Positions 17,450-26,120 of a stretch of 64,000 nucleotides of DNA are shown here, in pieces. The stretch's first letter is position 1, and each line of letters begins with the position of its first letter. The stretch is taken from the NCBI RefSeq assembly GCF_017652985.1, contig NZ_JAGGDJ010000003.1:62001-126000 (forward strand), written 5' to 3'. The stretch comes from Paenibacillus artemisiicola. Its GTDB lineage: Bacteria; Bacillota; Bacilli; Paenibacillales; Paenibacillaceae. The translations under genes and the position numbers were made by a program. The notes below the pieces were generated by a model that saw only the letters and a program-made list of their open reading frames with translations, had not been told where the DNA came from and searched no databases.

Positions 17450-17677
17450 TTATACCTTCTTCACGTAAAACTTATAGATGCCGTTCTCTTCCTCGTGCTT
17501 GATCAGCTCCTGTTTCGTTTGTTTGACCCATGCCTGAAAATCATTCACGGAACCTTTGTCCGTGGACAGCACTTCCATCACTTGCCCGGCTTCCAGCTTA
17601 TCAAGCGCCTTCTTAGCCCGGACGATCGGCATTGGGCAGGCAAGCCCCTTCGTATCGACTACCAGATTTGCTTGCAT
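17450..17677 (-). CDS. TusA-family sulfur carrier (YrkI-like)
   Basis: A 75-residue TusA/SirA-family protein that accepts persulfide sulfur on a Cys and passes it to partners. The Cys-Pro-x-Pro hallmark is in GLACPMPIVRAKKAL near residue 13, followed by the usual LEAGQVMEVLSTDKGSVNDFQAW. The ATG at 17677, after GGAGGAATAGACAAG, is chosen over a longer frame because of its ribosome binding site. It follows the rhodanese-MBL gene by 16 bases and is therefore in the same transcript. The domain occurs a second time, fused to rhodanese, at 19088. Confidence 0.9.
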   Translation of the reverse strand: MQANLVVDTKGLACPMPIVRAKKALDKLEAGQVMEVLSTDKGSVNDFQAWVKQTKQELIKHEEENGIYKFYVKKV

Positions 17678-17693
17678 CTTGTCTATTCCTCCC

Positions 17694-18848
17694 TTATTTA
17701 TCGTGCACTGCGCAGCGGTTCGGTCCAATTTCCATTTCGCGCTGTTCGTCTTCACTAGGCGTTATTTTCCCCATATTCGTCTGACGGATTTGCTGATAGG
17801 CGTTCGGCTGCGACGGCAGATTTTCCGTTACCGTCCGGCGGAACGTTTCCTCCTCCCGGATGTTCAACCCGGGGTTATTGCGGTACAGGTCCGACAGTCG
17901 GGCCATCACGCGTCCGCCCTCGCCCAGTTCAGTCACCTTGCCGAAGTGAGCCGGCAGCACAAACAGGTCCCCGGACAGCTCCTTGTACTGATTATAGAGC
18001 GTGTTGCGAAGGTCGCTCACCCAGTCCTCGGCTTTGCCAGCCAGATCGGGACGCCCGATCGAATCGATAAACAAAATATCACCCGTTAGCAGGTACCGTT
18101 CATCGACGATGAAAGAAGTACTGCCAAGTGTGTGACCCGGCGAGTAAAGCGGCTGAATCCCAATTTTCGTCCCGCCTACAGTGATATTGCGGCCCTCTTC
18201 CAGCTTTTCGTACGAGAAAGTGACTTCACCGGCGTCCTTCGGAGGCAGCCAGTACGTTGCGCCTGTTTTTTCCGCCAGCTTGCGGCCGCCCGAAATATGG
18301 TCGGCATGAAGGTGCGTATCGAGCGTATGCTTGATGACCGCTCCTTGTTCGTTGGCAAACCGCTCGAGTACATCGGTCATCCGAAGCGTATCGATGACGG
18401 CGGCCTCTCCGCCGGAAACGACCATGTAGGACAGGCAGCCTTTGCCGATGCGAACAAATTGGTACAGCGAGCCGCCGTCCATCAGGTCGCCGATCTTGAC
18501 CGGCTCCAAATGCTCGTTCCACGACTTCATGCCGCCTTCCAGGTAGCGCACGTTCGTCCGTCCGGCCTCAACAAGCTGTTCCGCGATGAATTTGGACGAG
18601 CCTTCTTTCGCACACACGACAAGCACCTTTTTGTCGTCCGGAATCCGCTCCAGTGCTGCGTCGACGCCATCCAACAGTTCAAAATACGGGATATTGATGA
18701 TCTCAATGCTTTCTCCTTCGATCCTCCAGTCGTTAAAGTCGCTTTCGTTGCGTACGTCCAGAATGAACAATGCTTCTTTAGCCAGGACGATTCGGGTGAG
18801 TTCCTTGGCTGTCATCCTGCTGAGTTGCCCTGTTGTAATATTCATCAT
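17694..18848 (-). CDS. Rhodanese-MBL fusion, persulfide dioxygenase type (YrkH-like)
   Basis: A 384-residue two-domain enzyme. Residues 1-115 are a rhodanese with active-loop Cys in [12 protein letters not shown]. Residues from about 125 are a metallo-beta-lactamase fold of the ETHE1/CstB type: [11 protein letters not shown] (metal site), [25 protein letters not shown] and [12 protein letters not shown]1-type enzymes oxidise glutathione or other low-molecular persulfides to sulfite, and the rhodanese joins sulfur with sulfite to give thiosulfate. Rhodanese is N-terminal here, the reverse of what I recall for S. aureus CstB. AGGAGGAATCGC precedes the ATG, which overlaps the stop of the decayed DsrE-like gene. 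Confidence 0.85.
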   Translation of the reverse strand: MMNITTGQLSRMTAKELTRIVLAKEALFILDVRNESDFNDWRIEGESIEIINIPYFELLDGVDAALERIPDDKKVLVVCAKEGSSKFIAEQLVEAGRTNVRYLEGGMKSWNEHLEPVKIGDLMDGGSLYQFVRIGKGCLSYMVVSGGEAAVIDTLRMTDVLERFANEQGAVIKHTLDTHLHADHISGGRKLAEKTGATYWLPPKDAGEVTFSYEKLEEGRNITVGGTKIGIQPLYSPGHTLGSTSFIVDERYLLTGDILFIDSIGRPDLAGKAEDWVSDLRNTLYNQYKELSGDLFVLPAHFGKVTELGEGGRVMARLSDLYRNNPGLNIREEETFRRTVTENLPSQPNAYQQIRQTNMGKITPSEDEQREMEIGPNRCAVHDK

Positions 18849-19080
18849 GCGATTCCTCCTCTTCGTTTTAGAATGTCATGGACATATTCGCATCCTTCGG
18901 CTAAATCCAGGAATGTTACCGCCCCGTCCACTTCAAAGCCTTCGATAACGTCCTCAGGCGATGATCTTGAAGCCCATCTGCGTCATCTCAACAAGCTACG
19001 GAATGGACGAAATGTTGGCGTTCTTAAAGCCTTCGGCAAAATGCTTGTGGCCGGCTGGCAGGGGCAGCTGGGAGGATCAG
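18845..19080 (-). pseudogene. Decayed DsrE-family gene between the two rhodanese genes
   Basis: No complete frame, but minus-strand pieces read as a DsrE-type protein: AGHKHFAEGFKNANISSIP, then a stop, LVEMTQMGFKIIA, a stop where the conserved Cys would follow, and a C-terminal piece EDVIEGFEVDGAVTFLDLAE ending at a TGA that overlaps the next ATG. The central MTMDVMG-like segment appears deleted. It sits exactly where an extra yrkE-like gene would fit. The family call rests on fragments and is tentative. Confidence 0.5.
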
Positions 19081-19087
19081 CCTTCGT

Positions 19088-19663
19088 TTATTGGTTTTGT
19101 TCAATCGGCCCAGTCCATTCGGACATGCCTTGCACGACGTTCTTCACAAGCTTGAAGCCTTTCTCGGCAAGCAACTGGCATGCCATATCGCTTCGGTTAC
19201 CCGTTCGGCACATTACATGGATCTCTTCCCAAGGGTTCAGTTCCTCCATGCGGCTTTCCAGTTCGTCCAGTGGGATCGACATCGCACCCGGAATATGGCG
19301 AAAGGCATATTCCGCCGGCTCGCGGACATCGAGGACCTTCACCTTTTCTCCGTTTGCCAGCTTTTGCATCAGCTCCTCATTGGAAATGGTATTCGCAAAC
19401 TTCTTCGGTTCCTTAGCTTCATCGTTATTCGACTTGCGAAGGTAATGTTTCTGCAAATCCCCCTCACAAACCGTCCCTAGATACTCATGGCCGCTATTCT
19501 TGGCCCAGCCTTGAATATCCGCAAGCGATCCTTTATCCGTCGCCTGCACTTCGATTACCTGACCGGCCTGCAGCCAATCCATGGCCTTTTTGGTACGAAC
19601 GATCGGCATTGGACAGGCCATGCCTCTACAGTCCAGCGTTTGATCTGCTTTGATTTCTGGCAC
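19088..19663 (-). CDS. TusA-rhodanese fusion protein (YrkF-like)
   Basis: A 191-residue fusion. Residues 5-75 form a TusA domain with DCRGMACPMPIVRTKKAM; residues 95-190 form a rhodanese with VLDVREPAEYAFRHIPGA and active-site loop VMCRTGNRSD. Sulfur would move from the TusA Cys to the rhodanese Cys or the reverse. The GTG at 19663 is chosen because GAAGGAGGATGCTCA precedes it; the longer frame runs through that site. It is the first gene of the minus-strand sulfur transcript and has the best copy of the operator at 19754-19771. Confidence 0.9.
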   Translation of the reverse strand: MPEIKADQTLDCRGMACPMPIVRTKKAMDWLQAGQVIEVQATDKGSLADIQGWAKNSGHEYLGTVCEGDLQKHYLRKSNNDEAKEPKKFANTISNEELMQKLANGEKVKVLDVREPAEYAFRHIPGAMSIPLDELESRMEELNPWEEIHVMCRTGNRSDMACQLLAEKGFKLVKNVVQGMSEWTGPIEQNQ

Positions 19664-19753
19664 TGAGCATCCTCCTTCAATGTGGGGACTAATTGAACAA
19701 TTTCTGGGGCATACCAAAACAGATTTGATGTACTCAAAAAGTCAAAACATACA

Positions 19754-19771
19754 TATACCCCTATGGGTATA
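19754..19771. promoter_or_regulatory. Palindromic operator upstream of the TusA-rhodanese gene
   Basis: TATACCCCTATGGGTATA, perfect TATACC/GGTATA arms around six bases; a half site ataggtat follows nine bases on. Third copy of the motif found before the CstR-like and DsrE-like genes. Confidence 0.75.
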
Positions 19772-20027
19772 ATTATAGGTATGGAAAAGCGCTTTGTCAA
19801 TTTAGTAGATAATCGAATTCCATCGTGAACAGGACCGCTGCCATATATGCGCTTCCGATGACTGGCGCAAAGCATCCAGAGCAGTGCACGGTGCGATCGC
19901 GCTTTCGTCAGCAAGAATAGAAATGTATCGCGGATCACTCCATTTCCGGCGACATTGAGCGCAGGTTGTTCGGGGGTTTTTTGGGCAACAATAACTGCAA
20001 AGTAAAACGATAAAGGAATTGGACGAC
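19772..20027. other. Intergenic region, no complete gene
   Basis: About 250 bases between the sulfur cluster and the CBO0543-family gene. One minus-strand frame reads a short hydrophobic tail (PVIGSAYMAAVLFTMEFDYL) ending at a stop near 19800, which could be the end of a lost membrane protein, but nothing upstream supports it. Confidence 0.3.
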
Positions 20028-20504
20028 ATGGTCGGGCTTCTGCTTGCGATCGCGCTCTTTAACGCGGCCGCCTTTCTCTTGTGCAAGCGGCTAACTGGAA
20101 ATCAAATCCTGCACATCTGGTCGTTCACCGCAGCATTTCAAGATACCTTCGACTTGTACGTCGACGTCAAATATCATGGCTATTGGTATTTTACCCAACA
20201 CGTCGATTGGGTGGACTTGTTCGCGCATTCGGTACTGCTCCCGCCCATAAACATGATGATCTTGAATTGGTACCCGTTCCATAAGCCGTTAAGGTACCAA
20301 GCACTCTATTTGCTATTGTGGGACATCGGCGTAGGGGGATATGAATTAGCAACGCTGCTCCCGAGGCCGTGGGGCTATTTCAGCTATGGCTGGTGGACAA
20401 TCTGGTACTCGTTACTCATTAACCCAATTCTCATGATGACCTTAGTATCTTATTTTCTATTGATCAGAAAGCTCGAAAAAAGGCGGGCCTGCGACGCCCG
20501 TTAA
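20028..20504 (+). CDS. CBO0543-family membrane protein
   Basis: A 158-residue integral membrane protein with about five helices. It matches the CBO0543 family in order: a mid-protein Asp/Tyr stretch (DTFDLYVDVKYHGYWYF), an interfacial DWVDLFAHSVLLPPINMMIL, then GVGGYELATLLPRPWGYFSY and a last helix followed by a basic tail (RKLEKRR). ATG at 20028 has AAGGA about ten bases upstream; a TTG three codons earlier overlaps the site. Function of the family is unknown; members are frequent in Paenibacillus and Bacillus genomes, often in several copies. The decayed relative at 6565-6909 belongs to the same family but is not close in sequence. Confidence 0.65.
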   Translation: MVGLLLAIALFNAAAFLLCKRLTGNQILHIWSFTAAFQDTFDLYVDVKYHGYWYFTQHVDWVDLFAHSVLLPPINMMILNWYPFHKPLRYQALYLLLWDIGVGGYELATLLPRPWGYFSYGWWTIWYSLLINPILMMTLVSYFLLIRKLEKRRACDAR

Positions 20505-20759
20505 TGCCATATCGTAAAAACCGGCTGCTTCCGTGCCTAAAGTCATTCACGCGAATCGAGGTCCGCTCGTCGAATGCGCCTGGTGCGGTTACCCGATCGT
20601 TCCTGCGCCTTGCCCGTTATCTCTCATCCCTGTGCGGCCGCCGCCTTGCCCGCCACCACCGCGTCGATAGCATTGATATGTAGTAATGTTGTATGAAGCT
20701 GCTCTGCGGAGACGACCGTCGATGGAACGCAAATAGCTGTTGCATGACCACCTGCAGGA

Positions 20760-20893
20760 TGGTCCACTCATCAGCAAAATGCCCTTCTTTACTGAAGAAA
20801 CGTCTTTTCTTGCGGATAACAGACTGAATCTCGAGACGCTTCATCAATCTGTAGACACGTTTATGGTTGATGTGTAGCCTTTCTTTTTAATTG
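20760..20893 (-). pseudogene. IS3-family transposase (orfB) fragment
   Basis: Minus strand reads ERLHINHKRVYRLMKRLEIQ and SVIRKKRRFFSK, the HTH_21 segment near the start of IS3-family OrfB transposases. It is cut off on the left by a stop and on the right by unrelated sequence; the DDE domain is absent. No flanking inverted repeats were found. Confidence 0.75.
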
Positions 20894-21264
20894 TGCCGTG
20901 TACTGGAAAAATAGTTGTCCCTTTTTCGCCAAAAAAATCCCCTCCGATTGCAGCTTTTAAGTCCATTGTACCAATGGGCTTTTCTTCGCTGTCAACCATG
21001 AGGGGGTAATACCATTAACGCGGCCTTTAATGAAATAATGTTCTTGTCACCTGACACTAAACCATCATTATTCAAGAATTATTGTTAGTTCGGCGGTTTC
21101 TCTCCCCAGATTCGCTTTCCGCTGGGGCAGTGAAACGATATGATCGCCGAATAAAACGACTAGTTTTCTTTAAAGTTAACCGCTTTGGCATAGGAACGGT
21201 ATATCCAAAACCCTCCATGGAAACGCTAGGGATACCTTTCGCAAATATGAGGATGATGAGACAA
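20894..21264. other. Intergenic wreckage with a dispersed repeat
   Basis: No gene. It contains, at 21017-21057, a sequence nearly identical to 27433-27473 (cgcggcctttaatga, then ataatgttcttgtca). 20505-20759 likewise holds no recognisable gene. Confidence 0.5.
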
Positions 21265-22350
21265 ATGAACGAAAAAATTTCCAGCATGCAATTTGGATTG
21301 TTATTTTTTTCCTTTGTAGGCGCAACGATAATCTTGATCGTCCCGGGAGTGATGGTATCTTTTGCGAAGCAAGATGCCTGGATATCGGTGTTTCCCGCTT
21401 CAATTTCGGGGGTCGTCTGCATTTTGATTATGACGGCACTTGCAAATCGTTATCCGGGGTTGACGATAACGCAATACGGATCAAGGATTGTTGGGAAATG
21501 GTTGGGGAAATGTTTAGGACTATACTACCTCTTCTTTTTATTTCTCTTTATATCGCAGACTGTAAACAACCATATCGAGTTTGTAAGCTCGGTTCTGCTG
21601 CCGGAAAGTCCTTCGCTTGTCATCATCTTGGCGCTTCTCGTTATCTGCTGTCTGACTGTTCGAGGGGGAATTGAAGTGATCGGAAGATGCACGGAGTTCC
21701 TCATACCGATTATCATTCTCTTTTTAATCCCCCTTTTTATTCTGGCGCTCAAGGACTCGGATCCCGGACAGCTTAAGCCTCTATTAGCGCGCGGGCTATT
21801 GCCGGTATTGCAAGGAGCCATCGTCCCTACCGCCTGGATGAGCCAATTCTTTTTTTTCGGGTGGCTCATCCCGTTTCTAAATCAACCTGAAAAGGCGCGC
21901 AGGATTTCGCTGATTGCGCTAGGTGGTGTTATCATTCTCATGGTTATCATTGATGTACTGACGATTATGGTTTTCGGTCCGGTGACGGATAAATTGAGTT
22001 TTCCATTTTTAAGCGTCATTCAGTATATTGGTATTCAAGGTTCTTTTGAACGCTTGGAGGCCTTTGCGGTTTCGATGTGGATGATGGGTATATTTTTAAA
22101 AGCCTCCGTCTTATTATTTATATTTTGTCTTCACATCAGCCATCTTTTCGAATTGCAGGATTATCGGAAGTTCATGATACCTGTTACGCTGTTGTCTGTC
22201 ATCGGATCCGTTTGGGTTTCCACCAACGCGGCGGAATTGAATGACTTTCTTACGTTTACATATCCCGTGATGGGATTGGTGAACCAAACTCTCATTCCAT
22301 TGTTACTTCTGATCATCGACGTCTTAAAGAAAAAACATTCACTTCTTTAA
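21265..22350 (+). CDS. GerB/GerKB-family spore germination permease
   Basis: A 361-residue integral membrane protein with about ten helices, matching the Spore_permease family (GerAB/GerBB/GerKB) in length. Opening MNEKISSMQFGLLFFSFVGA is typical, as is the segment PLFILALKDSDPGQLKPLLARG. This subunit binds the germinant in the inner spore membrane together with an A subunit channel and a C lipoprotein. The ATG at 21265 is preferred for family length, but ribosome binding signals are poor and two ATGs at 21253/21256 are alternatives. Unusually, it is convergent with the A and C genes and its last 12 bases overlap the end of the small gene at 22339. Confidence 0.85.
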   Translation: MNEKISSMQFGLLFFSFVGATIILIVPGVMVSFAKQDAWISVFPASISGVVCILIMTALANRYPGLTITQYGSRIVGKWLGKCLGLYYLFFLFLFISQTVNNHIEFVSSVLLPESPSLVIILALLVICCLTVRGGIEVIGRCTEFLIPIIILFLIPLFILALKDSDPGQLKPLLARGLLPVLQGAIVPTAWMSQFFFFGWLIPFLNQPEKARRISLIALGGVIILMVIIDVLTIMVFGPVTDKLSFPFLSVIQYIGIQGSFERLEAFAVSMWMMGIFLKASVLLFIFCLHISHLFELQDYRKFMIPVTLLSVIGSVWVSTNAAELNDFLTFTYPVMGLVNQTLIPLLLLIIDVLKKKHSLL

Positions 22351-22569
22351 AATAAGTTCACCAAAAGGCCTGAACAGCAGTAAATACGGAGCAAGCGGGC
22401 TGGGAATCGGGGCCTTTGAAAGAAGCAAGGAACCGATCACGGCACATACCCCCATTAAACTGCCGTATATAACGGCTTCTTTTGTTTGCTGCTTTCTTAA
22501 GAAGGACCGGACGCTAAAAACTGACCATACGACCACCAACACAACGTACCCCCCAATTTGTAAAATCAC
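22339..22569 (-). CDS. Small two-helix membrane protein of the germination locus
   Basis: A 76-residue protein with two hydrophobic helices separated by a short basic/polar loop (FLRKQQTKEAV) and a proline-rich end (SKAPIPSPLAPYLLLF). Its start overlaps the stop of the GerKC gene, so translation is coupled. Small D-type subunits of two helices accompany several ger operons and modulate receptor function; size, topology and position fit that role. Its 3' end overlaps the convergent GerKB gene. Confidence 0.65.
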   Translation of the reverse strand: MILQIGGYVVLVVVWSVFSVRSFLRKQQTKEAVIYGSLMGVCAVIGSLLLSKAPIPSPLAPYLLLFRPFGELILKK

Positions 22570-23708
22570 TTTTTGTTCTCCTTTTCTTTTATGTGTAAAG
22601 GTCTGCTTCCCAATCCGGACCCCCGCAGGTTAATCTGTACCGATACGGAGACGTCCGCTTCCGAAAACCTCCTGTCCCAATGATCTTTTAATAATCTCCA
22701 ATTTCTCGGATGGTCCCGGTAAACTTTCCGGCCGAAACCGGCAACATCCGTCCGGTAATGTTTTTGGGATTGGAATAAAAAATCTTGAATTTGCGATTTG
22801 ATCGATTGCTCGGCAGCCTTTCGCACCAGCGCGAGGTTCCCGGGTTGATTGAGATCCAGCGAGGTGTTATTTTCATCAACCCTTCCCTCCCCATGAACAA
22901 GCACTTTGAACTTGACTCTATTGCCATTTATTTGCGGAATCATCTTGCTTGTCGCCCGTGAAACCCTCACATTGACGTTTCCCCCAACTTGAGGTAAATC
23001 CGCGTAAATTCTGACCCTCTTTATTTTATCCGCGACCCAGAGGAAACCGTATGTTTCTTTTTCGTTCAGATATCCAATGAGCTTAAAATTTTTAAAAATT
23101 GCCGTTCCAGCCAGTGTAAAGTCCGGCTTAATGACGCCCATAACGGGATAAATACCTTCACTCGAGGCCGCAATAAAAAAATCCCGTAATGTCACCGCCG
23201 ATTCGCTGCCTAAGATCTCCATTTCCTTGACAGCTTCGATTGGAACGAGTTCAAAAGGGTACTTTGTTTGCAGGATCTCCTTTGCATTCGTGCCTTTTAC
23301 AACCATCATATAGGTGGTTAACCGGTTTCGCGGGTCGTGTGTAAAATAGTCAAGTACATCTTCAATTCCATGTCTGGCCAGAGGCTCACCGATAAAAATA
23401 ACGCTGCGATGAGCGGTAAATAATTGACGGGAGCTTTTTTTCTGAAGTTCTTGGACCCCTTCGCTTATATTCTTTGATTCACCCGTAATCACAAAAAACT
23501 TTTCTTGCGAGCCCCCCCCTCCCGTACTTGGGCTGCCCTGACCGGACCCGGGGACTGGAATTTGAAGCGTCCCCAATATCTTCCCCTCATTTGTTAAGTC
23601 GATCGCCGAACCCGAAACAAATGCAAGGTCGTTAATTTCTTTACGGTCCCAGCAGCCGCTGATTATCACTATCAGGATAAGTAAGCCGATACATATGAGT
23701 GGTTTCAT
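22566..23708 (-). CDS. Ger(x)C/GerKC-family germination lipoprotein
   Basis: A 380-residue lipoprotein. The signal ends in a lipobox IISGCWDRKEIND, the Cys-Trp-Asp-x-x-Glu-x-Asn opening typical of GerAC-type proteins. It continues with FVSGSAIDLTNEGKILGTLQ, a Gly/Ser-rich loop near residues 60-72, and LFTAHRSVIFIGEPLARHGIEDVLDYF. The C-terminal domain includes RKVYRDHPRNWRLLKDHWDRRFSE and VSVQINLRGSG. It is anchored to the outer face of the inner spore membrane and is needed with the A and B subunits for germinant response. It follows the GerKA-like gene and is followed by the small two-helix gene. Confidence 0.9.
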   Translation of the reverse strand: MKPLICIGLLILIVIISGCWDRKEINDLAFVSGSAIDLTNEGKILGTLQIPVPGSGQGSPSTGGGGSQEKFFVITGESKNISEGVQELQKKSSRQLFTAHRSVIFIGEPLARHGIEDVLDYFTHDPRNRLTTYMMVVKGTNAKEILQTKYPFELVPIEAVKEMEILGSESAVTLRDFFIAASSEGIYPVMGVIKPDFTLAGTAIFKNFKLIGYLNEKETYGFLWVADKIKRVRIYADLPQVGGNVNVRVSRATSKMIPQINGNRVKFKVLVHGEGRVDENNTSLDLNQPGNLALVRKAAEQSIKSQIQDFLFQSQKHYRTDVAGFGRKVYRDHPRNWRLLKDHWDRRFSEADVSVSVQINLRGSGLGSRPLHIKEKENKK

Positions 23709-23769
23709 GCTTGTGCATTCCTTTCCTTTCTACCTACTGACGGATAAGATACGCCCGTATCAAGGGATG

Positions 23770-25338
23770 TTATTCCCCTCGATTCGGACTTGGTTTCTGA
23801 CCCGGAGGCCGGCGAATCGAGTCGTTGGCTGCGATACTTTGGGGACGCCTTGTTTTCGCCCAAAACGGTGTGCGGATGAATACATCCTTGAGCTCTCTAA
23901 GCGTTAGCGGAGCTACCGGACTGAAATAAGGGACGCCAAATGAGCGCAGGGATGCGACGTGCGCTAAGATCCCCAGAATCCCGATCGCAATCCCGTACAG
24001 CCCCAGCGTACCAGCCAAAAGTAGTAATGGAAAGCGGAGCAGCCGGATTCCGTTTGCAAAACTGTATCTTGGAATCGTAAATGCCGCAATGCCGGTAATG
24101 GACACGATGATGACCACCGGAGCCGATATAATGCCCGCCTGTACAGCGGCTTGGCCGATAACGAGCGCCCCGACGATGCTGATTGCTTGGCCGATTTGCA
24201 TGGGCAGACGGATCCCCGCTTCACGCAGTGCCTCGAATGTAATTTCCATCAATAGGGCTTCGACCAGGGCCGGAAAAGGTACCGGTTCCCGGGCAGTCGC
24301 GATACTCAAGACGAGACTGGTGGGGATCATTTCTTGATGAAAGGTTGTTACCGCGACATACAAGGGAGGAGCTAGTACCGCAATCGTAGCGAACATAAAA
24401 CGAATCCAGCGGACAAACGTTGCGATAGGCCAGCGAATGTAATAATCTTCACTCGCCTGCATTCCCGTCCAAAATGTCATCGGAACAATAAGCACAAAGG
24501 GGGACGTATCAACAAGTATGGATACTTTGCCTTCGAGCAGTTCTGCTGACACGACATCCGGCCGCTCCGTACTGTGGACTTGAGGAAAAGGCGAATACGG
24601 ATAGTCCTCAATAAACTCCTCGATATAATTGGATTCGAGCACCCCATCGATTCGAATCCGGGATACCCGCTTTCGAACCTCTTCAACGACAGCATCCGAA
24701 GCGATGCCTTCGATATACGCAACGACGACTTGGGTCTGTGAGATTTCGCCAATCGTAAAAGACTCCGTCTTGAGTCGGGGTGTTTTAATTCTGCGTCGGA
24801 TCAAGCCAATATTGGTGGAGATATGCTCAATAAATCCTTCCCGCGGACCGCGAATGACGGGTTCGGAGGTAGGTTCTTCCGGGGTTCGTTTATCCAGCCC
24901 TGAAACCGTAACCGTCAAAGCATTGCTATCCCCGGCGGTAAGAACCACGGCATAACCCATTAACACCAACCGAACAATTTCGGATATGCTTCCGGTTGTA
25001 TTTGTGTTTGCAGCAGAGACCATTTGATCATCCAGAATTTCGACTTCCTCGAATTGCTCGTCTCGAGTATTGTCATTTTTTACCAATGATTTAATGACAT
25101 GTTCGTCGATCATTTTTTCATCCACTAAACTTTTGATAAATACGACAAGCCATTGAAGGTGCCCTGCAACTCGAATTTTTCGAAATACGATATCGGAACA
25201 GTTGCGGAAGATGTCCTTGAGCAATTTCTCATTGCGATCGATTTCCGATGTTAGGTTGCGCTCCTCTTCACCCAATTGAAGCTCCTCTGTTCTATACTGA
25301 TCCGCTGGCTTGAGCAACCATTTCCTATATCGTTTCAT
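23770..25338 (-). CDS. GerA/GerKA-family spore germination protein
   Basis: A 522-residue A subunit of a germinant receptor. The hydrophilic N-terminal half has the family landmarks DIFRNCSDIVFRKI, GYAVVLTAGDSNALTVTVSG, EPTSEPVIRGPREGFIEHI, NIGLIRRRIKTPRLKTE and SIVDTSPFVLIVPMTFW; the membrane half begins SEDYYIRWPIATFVRWIRF and includes LPMQIGQAISIVGALVIGQAA. It ends with a polar tail. The ATG at 25338 is chosen because GGAGG precedes it. It leads the transcript with the C lipoprotein and the small membrane protein; the probable B subunit is on the opposite strand at 21265. Confidence 0.9.
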   Translation of the reverse strand: MKRYRKWLLKPADQYRTEELQLGEEERNLTSEIDRNEKLLKDIFRNCSDIVFRKIRVAGHLQWLVVFIKSLVDEKMIDEHVIKSLVKNDNTRDEQFEEVEILDDQMVSAANTNTTGSISEIVRLVLMGYAVVLTAGDSNALTVTVSGLDKRTPEEPTSEPVIRGPREGFIEHISTNIGLIRRRIKTPRLKTESFTIGEISQTQVVVAYIEGIASDAVVEEVRKRVSRIRIDGVLESNYIEEFIEDYPYSPFPQVHSTERPDVVSAELLEGKVSILVDTSPFVLIVPMTFWTGMQASEDYYIRWPIATFVRWIRFMFATIAVLAPPLYVAVTTFHQEMIPTSLVLSIATAREPVPFPALVEALLMEITFEALREAGIRLPMQIGQAISIVGALVIGQAAVQAGIISAPVVIIVSITGIAAFTIPRYSFANGIRLLRFPLLLLAGTLGLYGIAIGILGILAHVASLRSFGVPYFSPVAPLTLRELKDVFIRTPFWAKTRRPQSIAANDSIRRPPGQKPSPNRGE

Positions 25339-25930
25339 TGGAGGTCCTCCATACAATAGCAGATCTATAAATATTGCTCATTTAAAAAATATCCGTTTGC
25401 CTAAATTTTCTTCCTTAAAAGACGGCGGCAAAGCAGGGTTGGCCGGATCCGGAACAAGGAATTACATGCCTTGCACCTTTAAAATGTCCAAGCATGGAAC
25501 AATAAATAGCCTGGTTGATCTTTTCAAGGTTATTGATCGTAATTCAAAGATAATTAACGAATAGCCAATCAATGGACTGTTGACAATCAAATTACCTTAG
25601 CCTGGAAAAGCTGCAGACAAAGCGGGATCCATGGATTCAGTGAATATTCAATACTGGTATTTGAAGGAAAGGAATGCATCAGATGTGAATACCGTTTTTG
25701 TTGAGTCATAGATAACCTCAGGAAGTGCTTCTACGTGTAGTATTTGTAAAAAGGTGGTTTTCATTCCTGCGACAAACCTGTCAGTTCTGTTTATGTAACG
25801 TTGTCGGTCAATATCGTTATTCAAATGGCTTTTCTAAGCTTCACAGCTCTGACAGACCAGGTTCGGAAGCCCCGCAAGTAGCTTAAAACCACCCGAATCC
25901 CACTTTATATTGTTGTATTCAACATTCATC
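25339..25930. other. Intergenic region, no gene recognised
   Basis: About 590 AT-rich bases upstream of gerKA. Short frames exist but none has a convincing start or family resemblance. The gerKA promoter should lie at the left edge of this stretch. Confidence 0.4.
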
Positions 25931-25935
25931 ATAAG

Positions 25936-25968
25936 AAAAACCGCCAGGGCACCATTGCCTTGGCGGTT
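25936..25968 (-). terminator. Terminator downstream of the dihydrouridine synthase gene
   Basis: Arms aaccgccagggca and tgccttggcggtt around a short loop, with TTTTTCTT following on the minus strand. It lies about 150 bases after the dus stop. Confidence 0.7.
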
Positions 25969-26120
25969 GATTTATCGTTGTTCTAATGTATATTCTTTGT
26001 CAGCACCGTCAGATGGTCCGACTTTTATAATTTAGTCTCATGAATATCATTTAAACACAATATGTTCTTTTCACTCGGTATCGACCCTTACCCATCTAAT
26101 TTCCATGTTCCTCAGCCCCA

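Noticed and set aside
18132..19445. 437-codon plus-strand ORF
   Set aside because: Antisense to the rhodanese-MBL and TusA-rhodanese genes; composition is of a shadow frame.
20589..20777. Short minus-strand ORF with a Gly-rich end (GGGGQGGGRTG)
   Set aside because: No ribosome binding site, and it runs into the IS3 fragment; probably chance.
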